Source of the DNA: Clonostachys chloroleuca
Lineage: Eukaryota > Ascomycota > Sordariomycetes > Hypocreales > Bionectriaceae
Reading direction: 5' to 3'
DNA: 64,000 nucleotides
Assembly (NCBI GenBank): GCA_037952775.1
Contig: JBANAY010000001.1
Location: 5,766,001-5,830,000 of the forward strand
The notes beneath the pieces were generated by a model that saw only the letters and a list, made by a program, of their open reading frames with translations, was not told the origin of the DNA and searched no databases. This document shows, piece by piece, positions 31,695 through 44,902 of this stretch (positions are counted from its first letter, which is position 1; every line of letters begins with the position of its first letter). Made by a program: the position numbers and the translations under genes.

Positions 31695-34600
31695 TCAGTT
31701 GTCCGCACCAGAGCCCTCAGACTGGGATGATGAACGGACGTGGTGAAGGTTCTTTCGTCGTACGATAGAGCTACTAAACAGTTAGTTGATGGTTGTCCAA
31801 GGATCGAGAGAAACAAGAAATCGGAACAAACTTACATTCCGCGTGAGCCTTCTCGAGGGCAGCGCACAATCACAATCTCATTGTCGCGCTTAGATTTGCG
31901 GTCACTCTTGGTCCGACCTCTAGTCCCGGTACTTTCCTTGGAGCCAAGCTGGGCAGTCAGATCGGTCACCTTCTTCTTGAGGGCCGAGACCTGGTTGCTG
32001 GCAGCCTGGTGCGCCTGCTTCTCCGTCTCCAGCTGGCCCTTGACCTCCTCCAGCTTGGCGGCGAGCGTGCCGTTCTCGACTCGCAGGTTAGGCACAGCCT
32101 CGGCCTCCTTTTCGGCCTCGGCCAGCTTCGTGCACAAGTTGTCTCGCTCGCTCGTCAGGGCGTCGACCGCGGCCGCTTTCTCCTGGAGTTCGGTGTTGCG
32201 CGTCAGGAGCTCCGTGTTGCGCTCCTGGAGGGTCACGACGAGGACCACGTTGGGGTCGACTACTTGCTCTGCTTTTTCTTCTTCGGGGGCGGGCTCTTGC
32301 TCTTGGGCTTTTTCTTCTCCTTGTCCGCCTTCTTCTGGGGCGGCGGCTTCTGGGGCTGGGGCTGCGGTTGCTGGCTCCGGGTCAGCATTTGGTCCGTCCT
32401 CAGTCTTTGGCTCTTCTGCTGGCGGAGGCGCCTCGGCAGGCTGCTCGGGGGCTGGGTCTGCGTTTACCTCGGCGGCGGGAGCGACGCCGCTCTCCTTTGG
32501 TGTCTCGGCTTCAGCTGGGGCTGGCTCGGGGGCTGGGGCTGGCTCTGCTGCTGGTTCTGGTGCAGGCTCGGGTGCCGGTTCAGGTGCCGGTTCTTCTGCT
32601 GGCTCAGGGGCGGGCTCAGGGGCAGGCTCGGGTACGTCTTCTGGCACGTCTTCAACCGTTACGGGCTCGGGTACGACTTCAGCCGTGACGGTCTCGGGCG
32701 CCTTCTCGGTCATTTCAGAAATGATGGTGGCCGCATCGTCGTCTCTGCTCACGGTAGAGGCGGTGTCGCTCGCGATGGAGGGGGCACTGCTCTGGGGCAG
32801 GCTGAAAATGCTGGATGCTGCATCGGAGGAGGCACGGAGGGACTCATTCTCCTCGCGAAGGCCGTCACACTCGGCTGAGAGGCGCAGGACACGGGATGAG
32901 GTATCGTCCTGCTCCTTGAGGAGGTCTTGGACCTGAACGCGAAGGCTCTTGCCCTCGGTGCTCATGAGCTCGGCCTTGTTCTTGAGCTTGCGGTACTTGA
33001 CCTCAACCTCCCCAGCCTTGATCTCAGCGGTGTCTTTCTCCTTCTGAAGCTTCTCGATCTGAGACTTGAGAGCATTCATTGTTCTCGCTATTAAGTTTAG
33101 TCAAGTCGCCCTCCTTGGCCTCTAGCAGCTTCTTATGCTCGGCCTCGTTGGCCTCCAGCTGCTTCTTGTGGTCATCAAGGGCTGTCTGGAGCTCCTTGAC
33201 CTTGTCGTCAAGTGCCTGCTTCTCGGCCTTGAGACCATCCACCTGTTTCAGCAGCTCCTCCTTCTCCTTCTCAAGTTTCTCAGCTCGGCTCTCCAGACCC
33301 TTGACCTCCTTCTCCATGGTCCGGATCTGGTTCTCCAGGCTCTTGACCTGCTTCTCAAGAGGATCAACCTTTGTGCGGATGTCGCTCTTGAGACCATCAC
33401 GCTCGGCGGTGAGTTCGCCCAGCTCGGTGGCGCTCTTGAGCAAGTCGCCCTCGAGACCCTTGACGCGGAGGTTCACGGCATCGAGAGACATCTCGAGAGT
33501 CGCAATCTGCGCAACGTAGGAAGTCTCCTGCGCCTTCCTGATGGCCTTGACATCGCTGAGCTCGCGCTCGAGATTGATCGTCTTGGCGTCAATCTCCTTG
33601 TGGAAGGTCACCTGCTGCTTGCTCTCCTTCTCAAGCACGTTGCACTTGTTGCTCATGATGTCGCTGAGCTCCTTGTACTTGTGCAGGTTGGCCTCGGCCT
33701 CCTTGAGCTTGCTCTCGATGGACCTCTCGGACCCGGCGAGGTCGTCGCGCTCCTTCTTGATGGTCCTGAGGGCGGCATCGTAGTCCTTGCGGAGCTTCTC
33801 CTGGGTGGCGTCCCAGTCCTTTTGCGCCTTCTTGAGCGCCTCAGCGTGCTCTTTCTTGGTCTTCTCCAGCCTCGAGTCGCGCTCCTTCTCGATCTTCTCA
33901 AAGGCCTTCTTCTGCTCCTCGGCCTTGGTCTGGACCTTGTCGAGCTGGCGGGCCCTGTTGTCCAGGTCGCTCGTCAGCTTGTCCTTGGACTGCTGGAGCC
34001 TGTTGCGCTCGGAGCGCAGGTCATCCTTGTCCTTCTGGAGGTTGGTGTTGTCCTTTTGGAGGTTGGAGTTGTCCTTCTGGAGGTTGGCGTTGTCCTTTTC
34101 GAGGCTGACCGTCTTCTGCCGCAGGTCCTGGAGGTCCCGGTCAGAGGAGGACTGCTTCTCTTTGAGAAGGTTCAGCTCCTTGCGCAGGCTCTCGAGCTCC
34201 CAGACGTTGTCTGCTGGCTCCTGGTAGGGCACCACATGCTGCTGGTGGACAGCAGGCTGTTGCTGAATGGGAGCTTGCTGGTGGTAGGTGAGAGCCTCTG
34301 GAACACGCTGGGTGATGAGGGGAGGAGCTGATGCAGGGACAGCTTGGTGAGTGACCAGAGGTACTTGAGGGGCAATTGGCGGAGATTGCACCTTGGGCTC
34401 AATGTGAATGTGGATGTTGCGAGTGCCCTGGTTCGAGTTTTGCGTTTGAACCTGGACCTGGGACTCACTGTGACTGTTCTCAGACCGTCGGCCAGGTCGT
34501 TCCCTGCTGACGCTCTGGCGACGGGAAGATGTGGAAGTGCTGACATTCTGCCTCGACTGCCTTGAGTCTACAACTGCGCTGGTACGCTTCTTGCTAGGAG

Positions 34601-35122
34601 GGGGGCGCCATCGTCAGATGATGAGAAGACGCTGGTGGCATTGGTGCTGCTGGACACGTTGGACGAGCTCCATGAGGACTCGTTGTCTGATTCAGAGGTG
34701 TAGGGCCCGCGTGGAGTAAAAGGCTCCGGGTCGGCGTGTCTCATAGGAGGATCATCCTGGCGAGGCCTGACCTGGAGAGTGGGAGGCTTGAAGCGGACCT
34801 TGTTCCCGGCTGGCTCTCCTCGGCGAGAAGATGAGGAGCGAGGACCATAGGTTGACACTGAAGAGACTGAGCTCAGATCGGTATCGGAGCTGCGTCCATG
34901 GGGCACCATCTGGTTGTTGGCATTCGAGTTTGTGTGATACCCGTTGATAGCATTCATGAGGCCGCTGTTTTGTGGTTGGCGGGTGGGACTGGAGTGTGTG
35001 CTGGTGGTGGTGGTGGTTGTGGTCGTGGTCGTCCGACGTCGGTTGTCGCCGTTCATGGCTGTGTTTGTGTTGTTCTGGGACTGAGCCCGGGGGGCGTTAT
35101 ACCCTCGGATGCTGAGAGACAT
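31695..35122 (-). CDS. Long coiled-coil protein with disordered ends, two frame breaks
   Basis: Unrecognised structural-type protein, about 1,120 residues if both breaks are bridged. The N-terminal 180 residues are Ser/Thr/Asn-rich and disordered (including a run of ten Thr). A Gln/Pro-rich linker follows, then a long heptad coiled coil with tandem NLQKD units near 34030-34100. Next comes a Pro-Glu-Ala repeat (PAPEPAPEP-type, 32,400-32,700), another coiled coil, and a basic tail. The last intron (31835-31774, GTAAGT, CTAAC, TTTAG) adds a short exon ending at 31695. Break 1 is at a six-base G/C run (34600-34605) where one more base would restore frame. Break 2 is at a tandem CATT duplication (33073-33080) adding four bases. 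It may be cytoskeletal or septal, but that is only a guess from composition. Confidence 0.6.
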
Positions 35123-38100
35123 GCTTGCAGGGTTTGTGTGGCTCTCTCTAGATGTCGTTTGTTCACGGAGAGGGTGGTGGGTGGGTTTTGTCCTGGTGAG
35201 CGTGTGCTCTATGTGTTTGTGTGTGGCTGCTGTGTATGTTCAAGTTCGACTGTTGATCCTTTCTTGATTTATTCAGGTGACAGACGAGGTTTGAGTGGTC
35301 GGGGCGGTGCTGGTCTTGTATAGGGCGACGGGAAACGGTTGTGGTTCGGGGTGTAAGTCGAGGTGGTATCGTCGCATATTGCTTTTGTCAGATGAGTCGA
35401 GAAGGGAAGTACATACAGCACGAGCACAGGGGCAAGAGGGAAAATCTTTTAAATAAAGTAGTATCACGTTTCCTTCCTCTTCCCGGACCTTGGCAGTGCG
35501 CTCCGTCGTACATATAGCAAACTGCAGGATTAATTATTACCTCACGAGCCAAACACAAAAGACAACCCAAAGCATGAGCCCTAGATGGCCGGGCCCTGCT
35601 TTGCCATGCTGGCAGCCCAATGGTACAGGCACAACCCTGCTTCCCCGATGCCCAAACGTGGTGCAAGATCCACCTGACGGCAGCATTGGGCACACCATGT
35701 CACCACCAGAGCAAAAGCAGGGCAGAGCAACGCAGACCAAGACCAGCCGGAGGCCAACCATCGGGGTGAAGCGGCGGCAGTCCCGTATCGTCTTGTCGTC
35801 GGTTGGGTTCCAGGCTTACCCGTCTGGTCTAGAGAGCCTCTACCCCCCTCCCTTTCTCCACGCCCTGCATAGGCCTGCCCGTGACTGTGGATATCTCCTG
35901 CAGCGGCCTACAGAGCCAACCCAGCCAGCCACCGGCTGCTTGTGCATCGGGAGTGGTGTGGTGGCAAACTCTTGGTTGACGTGGTTGTTGATGGCCGCAA
36001 ATCACGATACACCTGAAGCCGATGAGAATAGCATAGCTGCTAAGAGAAGCGCCCGGAACGCACCCAGATCTGCTCGGTCAGCCAGTGGCAGCACATACCA
36101 GCAAGCAAACAAGCAAGAAAGCCCTACATCCGGCTGCTCCTATGACTCTGCTGGTCGTACCTACGGCCTGCATGCGTGTCTCGCAATAGAATGACTCTCT
36201 CGAGCTGCTCGCCCTGACTTGGCGAGGACGAATGAGCTTAGGCTCGCCTACCACCAACCACGTCACCAGCTAAGATGGATTGCTGGACCGTCAGTCCACA
36301 GTTAGAGTCAGACAGCGGCGTTAATACATACATAGCAGGTAGCTACATGTACGTACAGTCCAATACGTGGTTCATTGAGACCGTCTACTGGACCTACAAG
36401 CCCGCTCCTAGGGGGCCCTGGCCGCATCAGTAGCTGACCTAGTTCCCTTCTCCAGCCGCCGGACCGTCGCTTGGGTTAGTTTTTTGGTGGTTGGGGCCCT
36501 GCCCCTATCCCCATCCATCCATCAAACTCACGTCCCGTCCCCACGAGCCATTTTTACACACAAAAAAATCCCCCCCCCAACAGGTCGAAATCGACTGTCG
36601 ATCCGTTCCATGGCTCCCTCCACCCCACCTGAGTGCAAATCCGTCGGGCTCCAATGGCGGTGGGGCAGAATCACAGCAGAAGCCTCTGATTTGCACGCAG
36701 GATGACGGCCAAATGTCTCAGACGGGCTGTGATTAATCCCGCCTCCCACCTCTCTCTGCCCGACGGTCTCCTAACGCTCGGTTTTGGACGGCCTGAAACG
36801 GGTGCCATCAATAATAGCCATGCGTAGATATAGCTCGCGCGTCATGAAGCCAAGTCAGGATTTCCCCAGCCTTGTTTACATACTGGCAGTCAGTCTAGTC
36901 TGATTGATATCTCTCGGTCCTGGGCCCTGCTTTACCCCTCGTCCTCGTGTCCATCCAGGTGATTTGTTAGGCCCCTCCGTCGCGTTGTCATTGGGCGTGG
37001 TGGATTTCATAGTCGTACGTACCCACGAATCGCTCAACACCCCATGGATTTGTTTTGTTATTATTATAGTAATGCACCCGTACATAACACAACCGCATTA
37101 TGGCGCCTATCATAAATGCTCTCACACCGGATCCCGCCGAAATGGCCATCTGTTACCGGCGCGACGAGCTGGAGGGGAGAATGGACCAAAGCTACACCAA
37201 CGAGGACTTGCAGTTGATGATGCCACGTCACAACACGGTCAAGGGAAAAAAAAAAGAAGCACAGGAGTCATCGCCAGGGACAGAGTGAGGCTTCGCTCGC
37301 CAGCAGGCCAATACGGCGACGGATAGACAGCCCCCAGGCAGAATCCCAACACGTCACGCACCACATCGCTTCGCATCTCCATCCGCGACTGGATCACGCT
37401 GATCTCACCCTCGGACAGGACATGATACATTATCACATCAGCCACACGAATGTTTCCAATTGTTTTTCCCTGACGCAGATCTTATTTGCTGCTCCCCTAT
37501 ACCTGGATACATGGCTAGCTAGGCAATTGTTGAGACATGCATGCACAAGGGCCTCATTGGGTGAGTATTCATAGCTCAACAGGCTTTCTGCATGGCCACT
37601 CTCCCAATTTGTCACCGAGTGCACAATGGACACAGCCTACATGGGACTATTTTATCCCTTCTGCATTTCCAAGACGCGCCATGGCGTCCGCACAGCAAAA
37701 CAGAGTCGGCATCCGCGGCGACATGCAGCCATCTGACATGAGCACCGTTTGATAGGCGATCACAAAGGCATGACTCTGTGCCCAGTGCCTACCTAACTTG
37801 GGCAGTGCATGCGTAGGATGGGGATAGTTGCCTTAGTTCACAGCCGATTCATGTTGGGCAGTTCGGTAAACGAGTGATTTAGGGGCTTAAGGGTCCAATG
37901 TCCATCCTAGCCATGGTGCTTTGAGCAGTAAATCGAGCTCGTGCAGGCACTACGTAGACTAGTCAGTGGAGCGAGTGTTGCCCAGCTCCATTCTTCGTTT
38001 GAATTGATGCCTGTTGATGGTACGTGAATGTGATCACCATCCCGCTACGCAGGCACAATGTGAACAATCGACCGAGTGACCGCAACATTGGCTGCTGCAG

Positions 38101-39569
38101 AAGGCCGATTTAGTTCGTGTCTCATCCATCATATGCTCAGTCTTGTCCACATGAGCAAGCACGCATCATTGATTCATTCTGCACACCCAGATTCAACTAC
38201 CGGATCCTGGTCAGGGCCCCCTGTCTTTGATGGCTCGGTCGCGGGGTAAGTGTATTCAAAGCCAAGCATGAATCTACGGATGCATCTGTCCCCTTTGATC
38301 AATTGATCAATCAATTGGCCACGGACGGGGACCGAACGTAGGCATGGACACGTCGCCTGCACAATCTTAATGTCGGGGAGCGCGGGAGCACAATGGCACA
38401 CACAAACTGTCGCATTGTCCGCCCTTCCCTCTTCTCTCTACGTTTCCTCCCCGCCTCCTGCACGTCCCATTTAGGACAGGAACAAACAAAGCGGCAAACG
38501 GGGGCTATTCTAGGACCGAGCAGGTGCATGTGCATACGCAGTACCACGTAGAAGCTGGCTCAGTGTTTCCATTCCTTCGACATCTAGCCTTTGTTGGTCA
38601 GACGACAGGCAATGATATGTCATCTCAGAAGTGCTCTCCATACGTAATCTCCAGTACAATCTCTACCCCGCCAAGTGGTGATGGAGGCCATTGTGAGCGA
38701 TTGAGGCGGACTCGACTTGGACACTCTCGGATCAGGACGAGCGGTGGGAAGCTCAGGAGGAATATCCACGTTGGAGATAAAGATTGGCGAGATTCGAACC
38801 AATGACCCCATGACTTACATCCGAGGCATGTTCATTGGCTCGGTTAGGCCATGGATGGAGATGGTGTCTCAATATACCTGTTCCGCTTCATATCAATGGT
38901 CGGTCCGGCTGTTTTGTGCATTTCCTCATGATGCGCTGTCCATGTTCCTTCACCGCCATAGGAGCGTATCCGAAGTTGCAAGCACGAAGCTATACGGACA
39001 AACAGAACCGAACTTGATATCAACGAGCTTCATATCATTTATCATTTATCCCTTTCGACTCACTCAGGCCATACGTCATTCATAGCTATCAAGCTGGTGT
39101 CCTGTGCATTCATGATGTCGGCCTTAGGGTAGGCTAGCAAATCGTAATCGGGGTAATGCATGCCAATGATGGCACGATGGTGAGATTAGTAGAATGTTGA
39201 GGGACCGGGAAGCACCCAGCACAAAGAAAAGGGGTCCCCAATCTCCTCCTATCAACCTCGTCCAAATGATTTGACCGTGCATTTCAAAAACTAGCGCGAC
39301 GCGTGCAACCAAGACGCGTCCTGGCAATGGATATCCTACCCTACGCCGCCATTGATCAGCACTCAGGCTCACGAGACGGAGGATGTTTGGCGATATGTAT
39401 TGTATATTACAGCACAACGACCAAGTGAATATGTAGAAGAAGATGTAAATGACATGCAAACCCGAGCATTGATGCATTTGAAAACAGTTATCTTGTCTGT
39501 TTACATTCTAGTCACCAAGCGCGACTGATGATTGGCCCCATCACTCCTTTGCCATGAGCACACTCCCAC
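35123..39569. other. 4.4-kb stretch without a convincing gene
   Basis: The longest ORF (35490-36194, plus strand) is rich in Pro, Ser and Arg, shows no domain, and lies in the likely promoter of the coiled-coil gene. A weakly tRNA-like segment at about 38780-38855 (minus) has a TTCGAAT T-loop but poor stems. The rest may be regulatory or unannotated non-coding DNA. Confidence 0.45.
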
Positions 39570-41445
39570 TTACACATTCCCACGAGAGCCCAACTTCTCA
39601 TCAAATACCGCTTGTAAGATCCTCTCCTTCTTAGCAACATCATCGGAGCCATTGTGGTCATTGAATACCTCGTCCATCTCCTCCAGACTCTTACCCTTGG
39701 TCTCGGGGACGAAGAACCAAACGTAGACGAAAGCAATGACGCAGAAAGCGCCAAAAAAGATGTAAGCGCCAAACCTGGTCGCTTGCACGAGAGGAGGGGT
39801 GATGAGGCCAATGATGAAGTTGTTGATCCAGTTTGTTTTGCACGTTAGCTAATCGCCAGTTCAATCAATCACTGCCATAAGACGGAATACACACTGGAAC
39901 AAGTCGAGATAGAGACACCCTTAGCACGGAGACTGGATGGGAACACCTCAGCAGGCATAGCCCACGGCACGGGCGCCCACGAGGCTCCAAATACAAGCAT
40001 GTAGAAGAAGAGGAGGCCCACGCACGCCCACCCCTCGGCCGTGTGAGACGGCCAGTCGGACGAGAACTTGGCCACCATGATTGCGATGATGAGGAGGGGG
40101 ATGAAGGCGCCGACCGTGCCCCAGAGCAGGGTGGTCTTGCGGCCGAAGCGGTCGATTGTCCAGATACTGGTGAAGACGCCGATGAGCTGGAGGACGTTGA
40201 GCACGTCGGACATGGTGAGCTGCATCTCCAGATTCCAGACCCATTGTGCCGAACAGGGTGGGCGAGTAGTAGATCAGGGCGTTGATGCCGAGGAACTGTT
40301 GGAAGAACATCAGGCCGGCGCCAACCATGGTCCGGCGCCAGCACCCGCCCTTGAAACAGTCGATCCAACCGAGAATCTCAAGCTTCGCTTTGGCTGTGGC
40401 GCTGGGGGAGTTTGCCAGCGAGGGGTGGCGTTCCTGGACGGTGCCATGTTGGAACCGAGCCTCCGCGAGGATTGTCAACCACTCCATGCGAACTTGGTTG
40501 TCGGTGTCGGGGAGACGGCGAAGCTTGGCGAGGTTATGCAGAGCCTCTTCCTCGCGGCCTTTGGATGCAAGCCACCGTGGCGAGAAGGGTAGGAAGATTG
40601 CACCCAAGCCAAGGATGACGCCTGGGATGATCTGGAGGAGGAATGGGAGCTGCCAGGGCCAGTCGCTGGGCATGTGACGAGTAGCATAGGTGATGGAGAA
40701 TGCGACCACGATACCGAGCACGACGAAGAGAGCTTCGAATACAAGAAGGGATCCGCGAATTTCGGGAGGAGAAATCTCGCCGATGTATAAGGGAACAACC
40801 ATGGAGAGCCTAGATACAATGTTAGATACAATGCATGCAATGGAGACTGAAAGAGCGAAACAATAGGGGAGATGGTTGACGCACATGCCAATACCGACAC
40901 TACCGATGAAGCGACCAGCAACAAGCATATCCTAGTTGACGGCACCAGTCTGGATGGCAGAACCGATCGTGAAGACGACGACTGAGATCATGATGGAGCG
41001 TTTCCGAGAGGCCCAGTCCGCGATCCAGCCCTGGTTGGGGGCTCCAATGAAAGCACCGAGAGTAATCATCGCAGTCATAAGGCCCTTCTTAAAGCCAGCG
41101 CCCGGCGCGTGATCCGACACCTTGGGGAATCGATTGAGGAAGTGGTCCATGACGAGTGTCACACTGATAACACCTTGGTCGTAGCCGAAGAGGAGACCAC
41201 CGATGGCTGCAAAGGCGGCGCACATTGCTACATATGGTGAACTGAAAAGACCGCGGAAGCCTGATCCCATGCAGTCAGAATCTCTCATCTTGTTCTTAGA
41301 GCCACACTTTAGAGGTCGTTTCCATACCTGCAGGGCCGTATGGCTCGGCGGTGTTATCGACCTGGACATGCTCGCTGGTCACAACGTCGCAGTCGCTGCC
41401 AGACAGCTTCATTTTGTCGCTAGTTGGGGTAGCTTCTAATGCCAT
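39570..41445 (-). pseudogene. MFS hexose-type sugar transporter, three lesions
   Basis: Twelve-helix sugar/H+ symporter family, plasma membrane. Exon 1 is 41445-41328 and exon 2 starts at 41260. Diagnostic motifs are GGLLFGYDQGVIS, RFIGSVGIG, PLYIGEISPPEIRG, FFQQFLGINALIYYSPTLFG, DRFGRKTTLLWG and VPETKGKSLEEMDEVF. Three separate defects are visible. A TAG (40934-40932) stands where the family has Tyr after AVN. An extra G near 40235-40236 shifts frame after the FGTMGL motif. The last intron (39894 onward, with GCTAAC) ends in AA instead of AG at 39834-39833, although the exon downstream (NWINNFIIGLITPPL) is intact. The middle intron (after GIGM) is normal. Conserved sequence throughout suggests loss was recent, or that the base calls are poor. 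Confidence 0.8.
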
Positions 41446-42471
41446 TGAAGCTTGATTTGGGGACAACGAAGATGGGTATGGTTCAGTAGAGCTGTTAAAC
41501 GATTAATATCAAGGAATGGAGATGGTTGCATTGAAGGATGTGAAGGAAGGGGCATGCAAACCTCTTATACTTGGTGACAACTTGAACTTGATAACCACAA
41601 GTCTGGCAGACTGGTCCCAATTAGCCTTTTTCTTGTCGTGTCATGTCGCTGAAATAATTAGATCTGGTTGGGGACTAGTTTGGGGGTCGGTCTCCTCATC
41701 GTCAAGTCTCGACTAGACTTTCTGGAGTGAGCCCGTTCCCTGAGGTCTACTTAGCCTAGAATGGTCTCTTAGCCCCCAGCCTCAGGATGCTTGCAATTCA
41801 AAATGAGGAGAGTGGCCAATTTGAAGCCCAATCTACAAGTGGAAAACAGTCCCCATGGGGTATTGAATGAGATTCCTCCTCCCATCTGCGTGTTCATGCG
41901 GGCCATGGGGTTTTGGCGGGCTAAAGATTGGGGAAAGGGAAGGACGGGACGACTTTCTATTTTAGATATTACATTTCAGGAGTATTCGAAAGCAATTCCG
42001 CCCGCAGACGACCCTAGGTTCAAGGATGAAACCTGGGGAAAGCAGGATGTGGAGGCTCAGGGTGGATATCGTTTGAGTAAGTTCTGACGAGGGGCATTCG
42101 TCACGACTTTCCTACAACGGCGGCTAAGGGTGGGATGAGGAGGCCAGTGCTCGTTACCAGGGAGCTTGTTAGCCTATCTCAGCATGGTAACCGTTTTGCT
42201 AGCAACGGTTGGTTTCTTGGCCTGATTAGTATGAAACGGAGTATCTTGTATTATATTGATTTCCCATGACGAGTACCCGGTTACTCGACACCCCAAGCAC
42301 CCCTACCAGTTGATTACCCATCTGTATTAGCGGGTACAATTATATGAGAAGTGTAGTTTTATGTCAATATTCACACCGACTTGCTATTGGAGAGGAGCTG
42401 GCATTAACTTTCAACATTTGTATGAATGGACTTTTTCTTCACGAATCAGGTATCCTCGTTCTCTTTCAGAA
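41446..42471. other. Intergenic between transporter and adenylosuccinate lyase
   Basis: Short ORFs at 41516-41716 and 41791-42087 have no family resemblance. Probably transporter promoter and lyase 3' flank. Confidence 0.4.
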
Positions 42472-44266
42472 TTATACATGAAGCTCAGCGGCCGCAGAGC
42501 TTTCAATCTCGCTCTTGTAAGGCTTTAGCTTCTCCTCAATCACTCCACCTGGGCCGCAATACTTGGTGACGATATCTACGCTCCGGCCAATGTACAATTC
42601 CGCCTTCAGCATGTCATCAATCTCACCCCAGACAGGTTTGAAGAATTCTGTCGCCTTCATTCTAGCCACCAAGTCATTTGGCTTGCCTTCATTCTTGACG
42701 ACATGGCCGGCCTGGTGGGACAGAACACGGACTTCTTCATGAGCGTCCTGTCTTGATGCACCACTGACGACGAGCTTGTTGATAATGCTCTCTGTGATCA
42801 TGAAGGGGAGCTCATCCTGGACACGAGCGTTGATACGTGCAGGGTATACAGCAAGGCCACTGCTGACATTCTCAAGGCCGATGAGAATGCCTGAAGCCAG
42901 GAGGAACATCTCCGGGATATCAATGCGACGGATAGCACTGTCATCCAGAGTGCGCTCCATCCACTGATCGGAGAGAGTGTTTGCGAAGTTCAAGGGCTTT
43001 GACAAGAGCTCTCGAGCAAGACTGTACACTCTCTCGGACCGCATGGGGTTGCGCTTATAGGCCCTAGGTCTGTTAGAATGCTACAGGGCATAACATGCAT
43101 AAGAAGGTGCATCTGTGCGGTCAACTCGACTTACATGGCGGATGATCCAATCTGGTCCTTCTCAAAAGGCCTAGCCCCATTAGTCTTTTTTTCGACACAT
43201 TTCTGGCGATGCCACACTTACTCTTCAATCTCCTTCCAGGCAGCTAGGTGACGGATATCACCCGTGATCTTCTGGGCCGTTGCACCCAGACCGCAAATGG
43301 CGTTGGAGACAATCAAGTCTACCTTGCGAGTGTATGTCTGAGTAGAGATATCATAGCAGCTTGAGAAACCAGTCTTCTTGCAAAGAAGCTCGTTGAGCTG
43401 GTCACACTTGGACCCATCGCCTTCGAAAATCTCGAGGAAGGTTGCTTGCGTTCCAGTTGTTCCTTGCGCGCCTATTTGTCTCAATTAGCAAATGAGAGGA
43501 GGCGGAACTGTGAGATTTGAGCCGAGTTCTTCTTTACCTCGTAGCTTGAGCCCGTTTCGAGCAATTTCAATGTTTTCCAGATCCAAGACCAGGTCTTGCG
43601 CCCACTGGGCTGCTCGCTTACCGACAGTGATGAGTTGTGCTGGGTTCATCGTCAGCTTCACTAGATGTTCCAGTTTGTCTCCTGGCCCAATTGTAGTCAC
43701 ACACCTGGCTGGAGGTGGGTGTATGCAAGAGTCGGCTGTTGCTTCCACTCCATTGCGAACTTGGCAAAGTTATCAATCACCTTGGCAAGTCTGGGGAGAA
43801 GGAGATCCATTGCATCGCGCATGAGGATAAGCTCCGTGTTATCAGTCACAAAGCAGCTGGTTGCCTTTCACACTGTCAGTGGGTGCCGAATACTTCTAGC
43901 CAGGGACAAGCTACGCACGCCAAGGTGAATGATACCAGCAGCAGCCGGCGCAACGGCACCGAAAGCGTGAACATGGGCCATGACGTCGTGACGGCGGCGC
44001 TTCTCCTCAATCCTGGCCGTCTCGAAGTCGGCATCGGAGACCTCCAGGTGCTCCCGCATCTGTGCGAGCGCTTCGGGCGTGATGATGTCGATCCCAAGCT
44101 CCTGCTCGCTCTCGGCCAGGAGGAGCCACAGCTTGCGCCATTGCGAGTGCCGGGAGCGCTGGCTGAATAGCCGAGACATCTCGGGGCTCGTGTACCGGGT
44201 GGTCAGCGAGGTCTGGTAGCTGTCGTAGGGGCTTGCGCCCGCGCTCGCCTGGGTTTGGGCTGCCAT
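42472..44266 (-). CDS. ADE13: Adenylosuccinate lyase (purine biosynthesis)
   Basis: Cleaves SAICAR to AICAR and adenylosuccinate to AMP, both with release of fumarate, in the cytosol. Exons are 44266-43919, 43864-43705, 43639-43538, 43471-43222, 43170-43135 and 43063-42472, an intact 495-residue protein of normal family size. Family features include [12 protein letters not shown] at the start, [59 protein letters not shown] and the signature loop [16 protein letters not shown]. All splice sites are GT-AG; the last acceptor is CTAG at 43064. It is a housekeeping gene between a transporter pseudogene and the dipeptidase. The symbol is by analogy to yeast. Confidence 0.95.
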
Positions 44267-44902
44267 CTTTTGCGCGTGTCAGGGTCGGTGGTCAATTTGG
44301 AGATGCTCACGGGCCTCAATCGGTCGAACAGGGTCTTTGACCAGGATCTTTTTTTAACGTGGTAGAGTGACAAGAGCAAGAAAAAATTTCACGGTGGGGC
44401 TGAAATGCCTCTTTGACCCCGCACTGCCTCACCGAGAGTCGCCTCGGTGAAGATGGGCTTCTCCTCAGCACACCTCAGAATAGATGATGGCCTCTAGCAT
44501 GTAGTAGCAAGATTTGTTAGACTAGAAACTGTGTGACTAGCATTTGAAATACCAATTCTACCTCTCGATGGAATTATGAATCTCAGCCAGGTCAGGCACC
44601 CAGTTATCACCCGTCACAACGAGAGATATCCCTTTGGATTGGCTCAACACAATACGTCTGCGATTAAGCTTTGCAGGCCTACGTCACAAGATACTTAGAC
44701 TTCTTTGTGGTGAGCATCCAAAATGCGAATGAATAAGTGGATCAGCGCTACATCTACACGGGCTATTTCCAATTATGGGTTACTATTGCCGCGGGTTTCC
44801 AAGCTCGCTCGCTGCATACAAGTAATTTTGAATAAATGGTCTTGGTGTTGCCTTATAAGAGTGAGTAGCTGGATTAGCCACTACTTTGTTCTCTCATGCT
44901 TG
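44267..44902. other. Intergenic between adenylosuccinate lyase and dipeptidase
   Basis: The lyase promoter and the dipeptidase 3' end share this gap. Nothing else is recognised. Confidence 0.4.

Noticed and set aside
31740..32936. Long plus-strand ORFs across the coiled-coil gene (also 33135-34331)
   Set aside because: Antisense shadows of a repetitive GC-rich coding strand; the minus strand shows true heptads.
35490..36194. 234-codon plus-strand ORF
   Set aside because: Low-complexity Pro/Ser/Arg composition, no domain, and it sits in the upstream region of the coiled-coil gene.
38780..38855. tRNA-like segment on the minus strand
   Set aside because: It has a TTCGAAT loop and a plausible anticodon region, but the T-stem has mismatches and no acceptor partner is found; at best a decayed tRNA.
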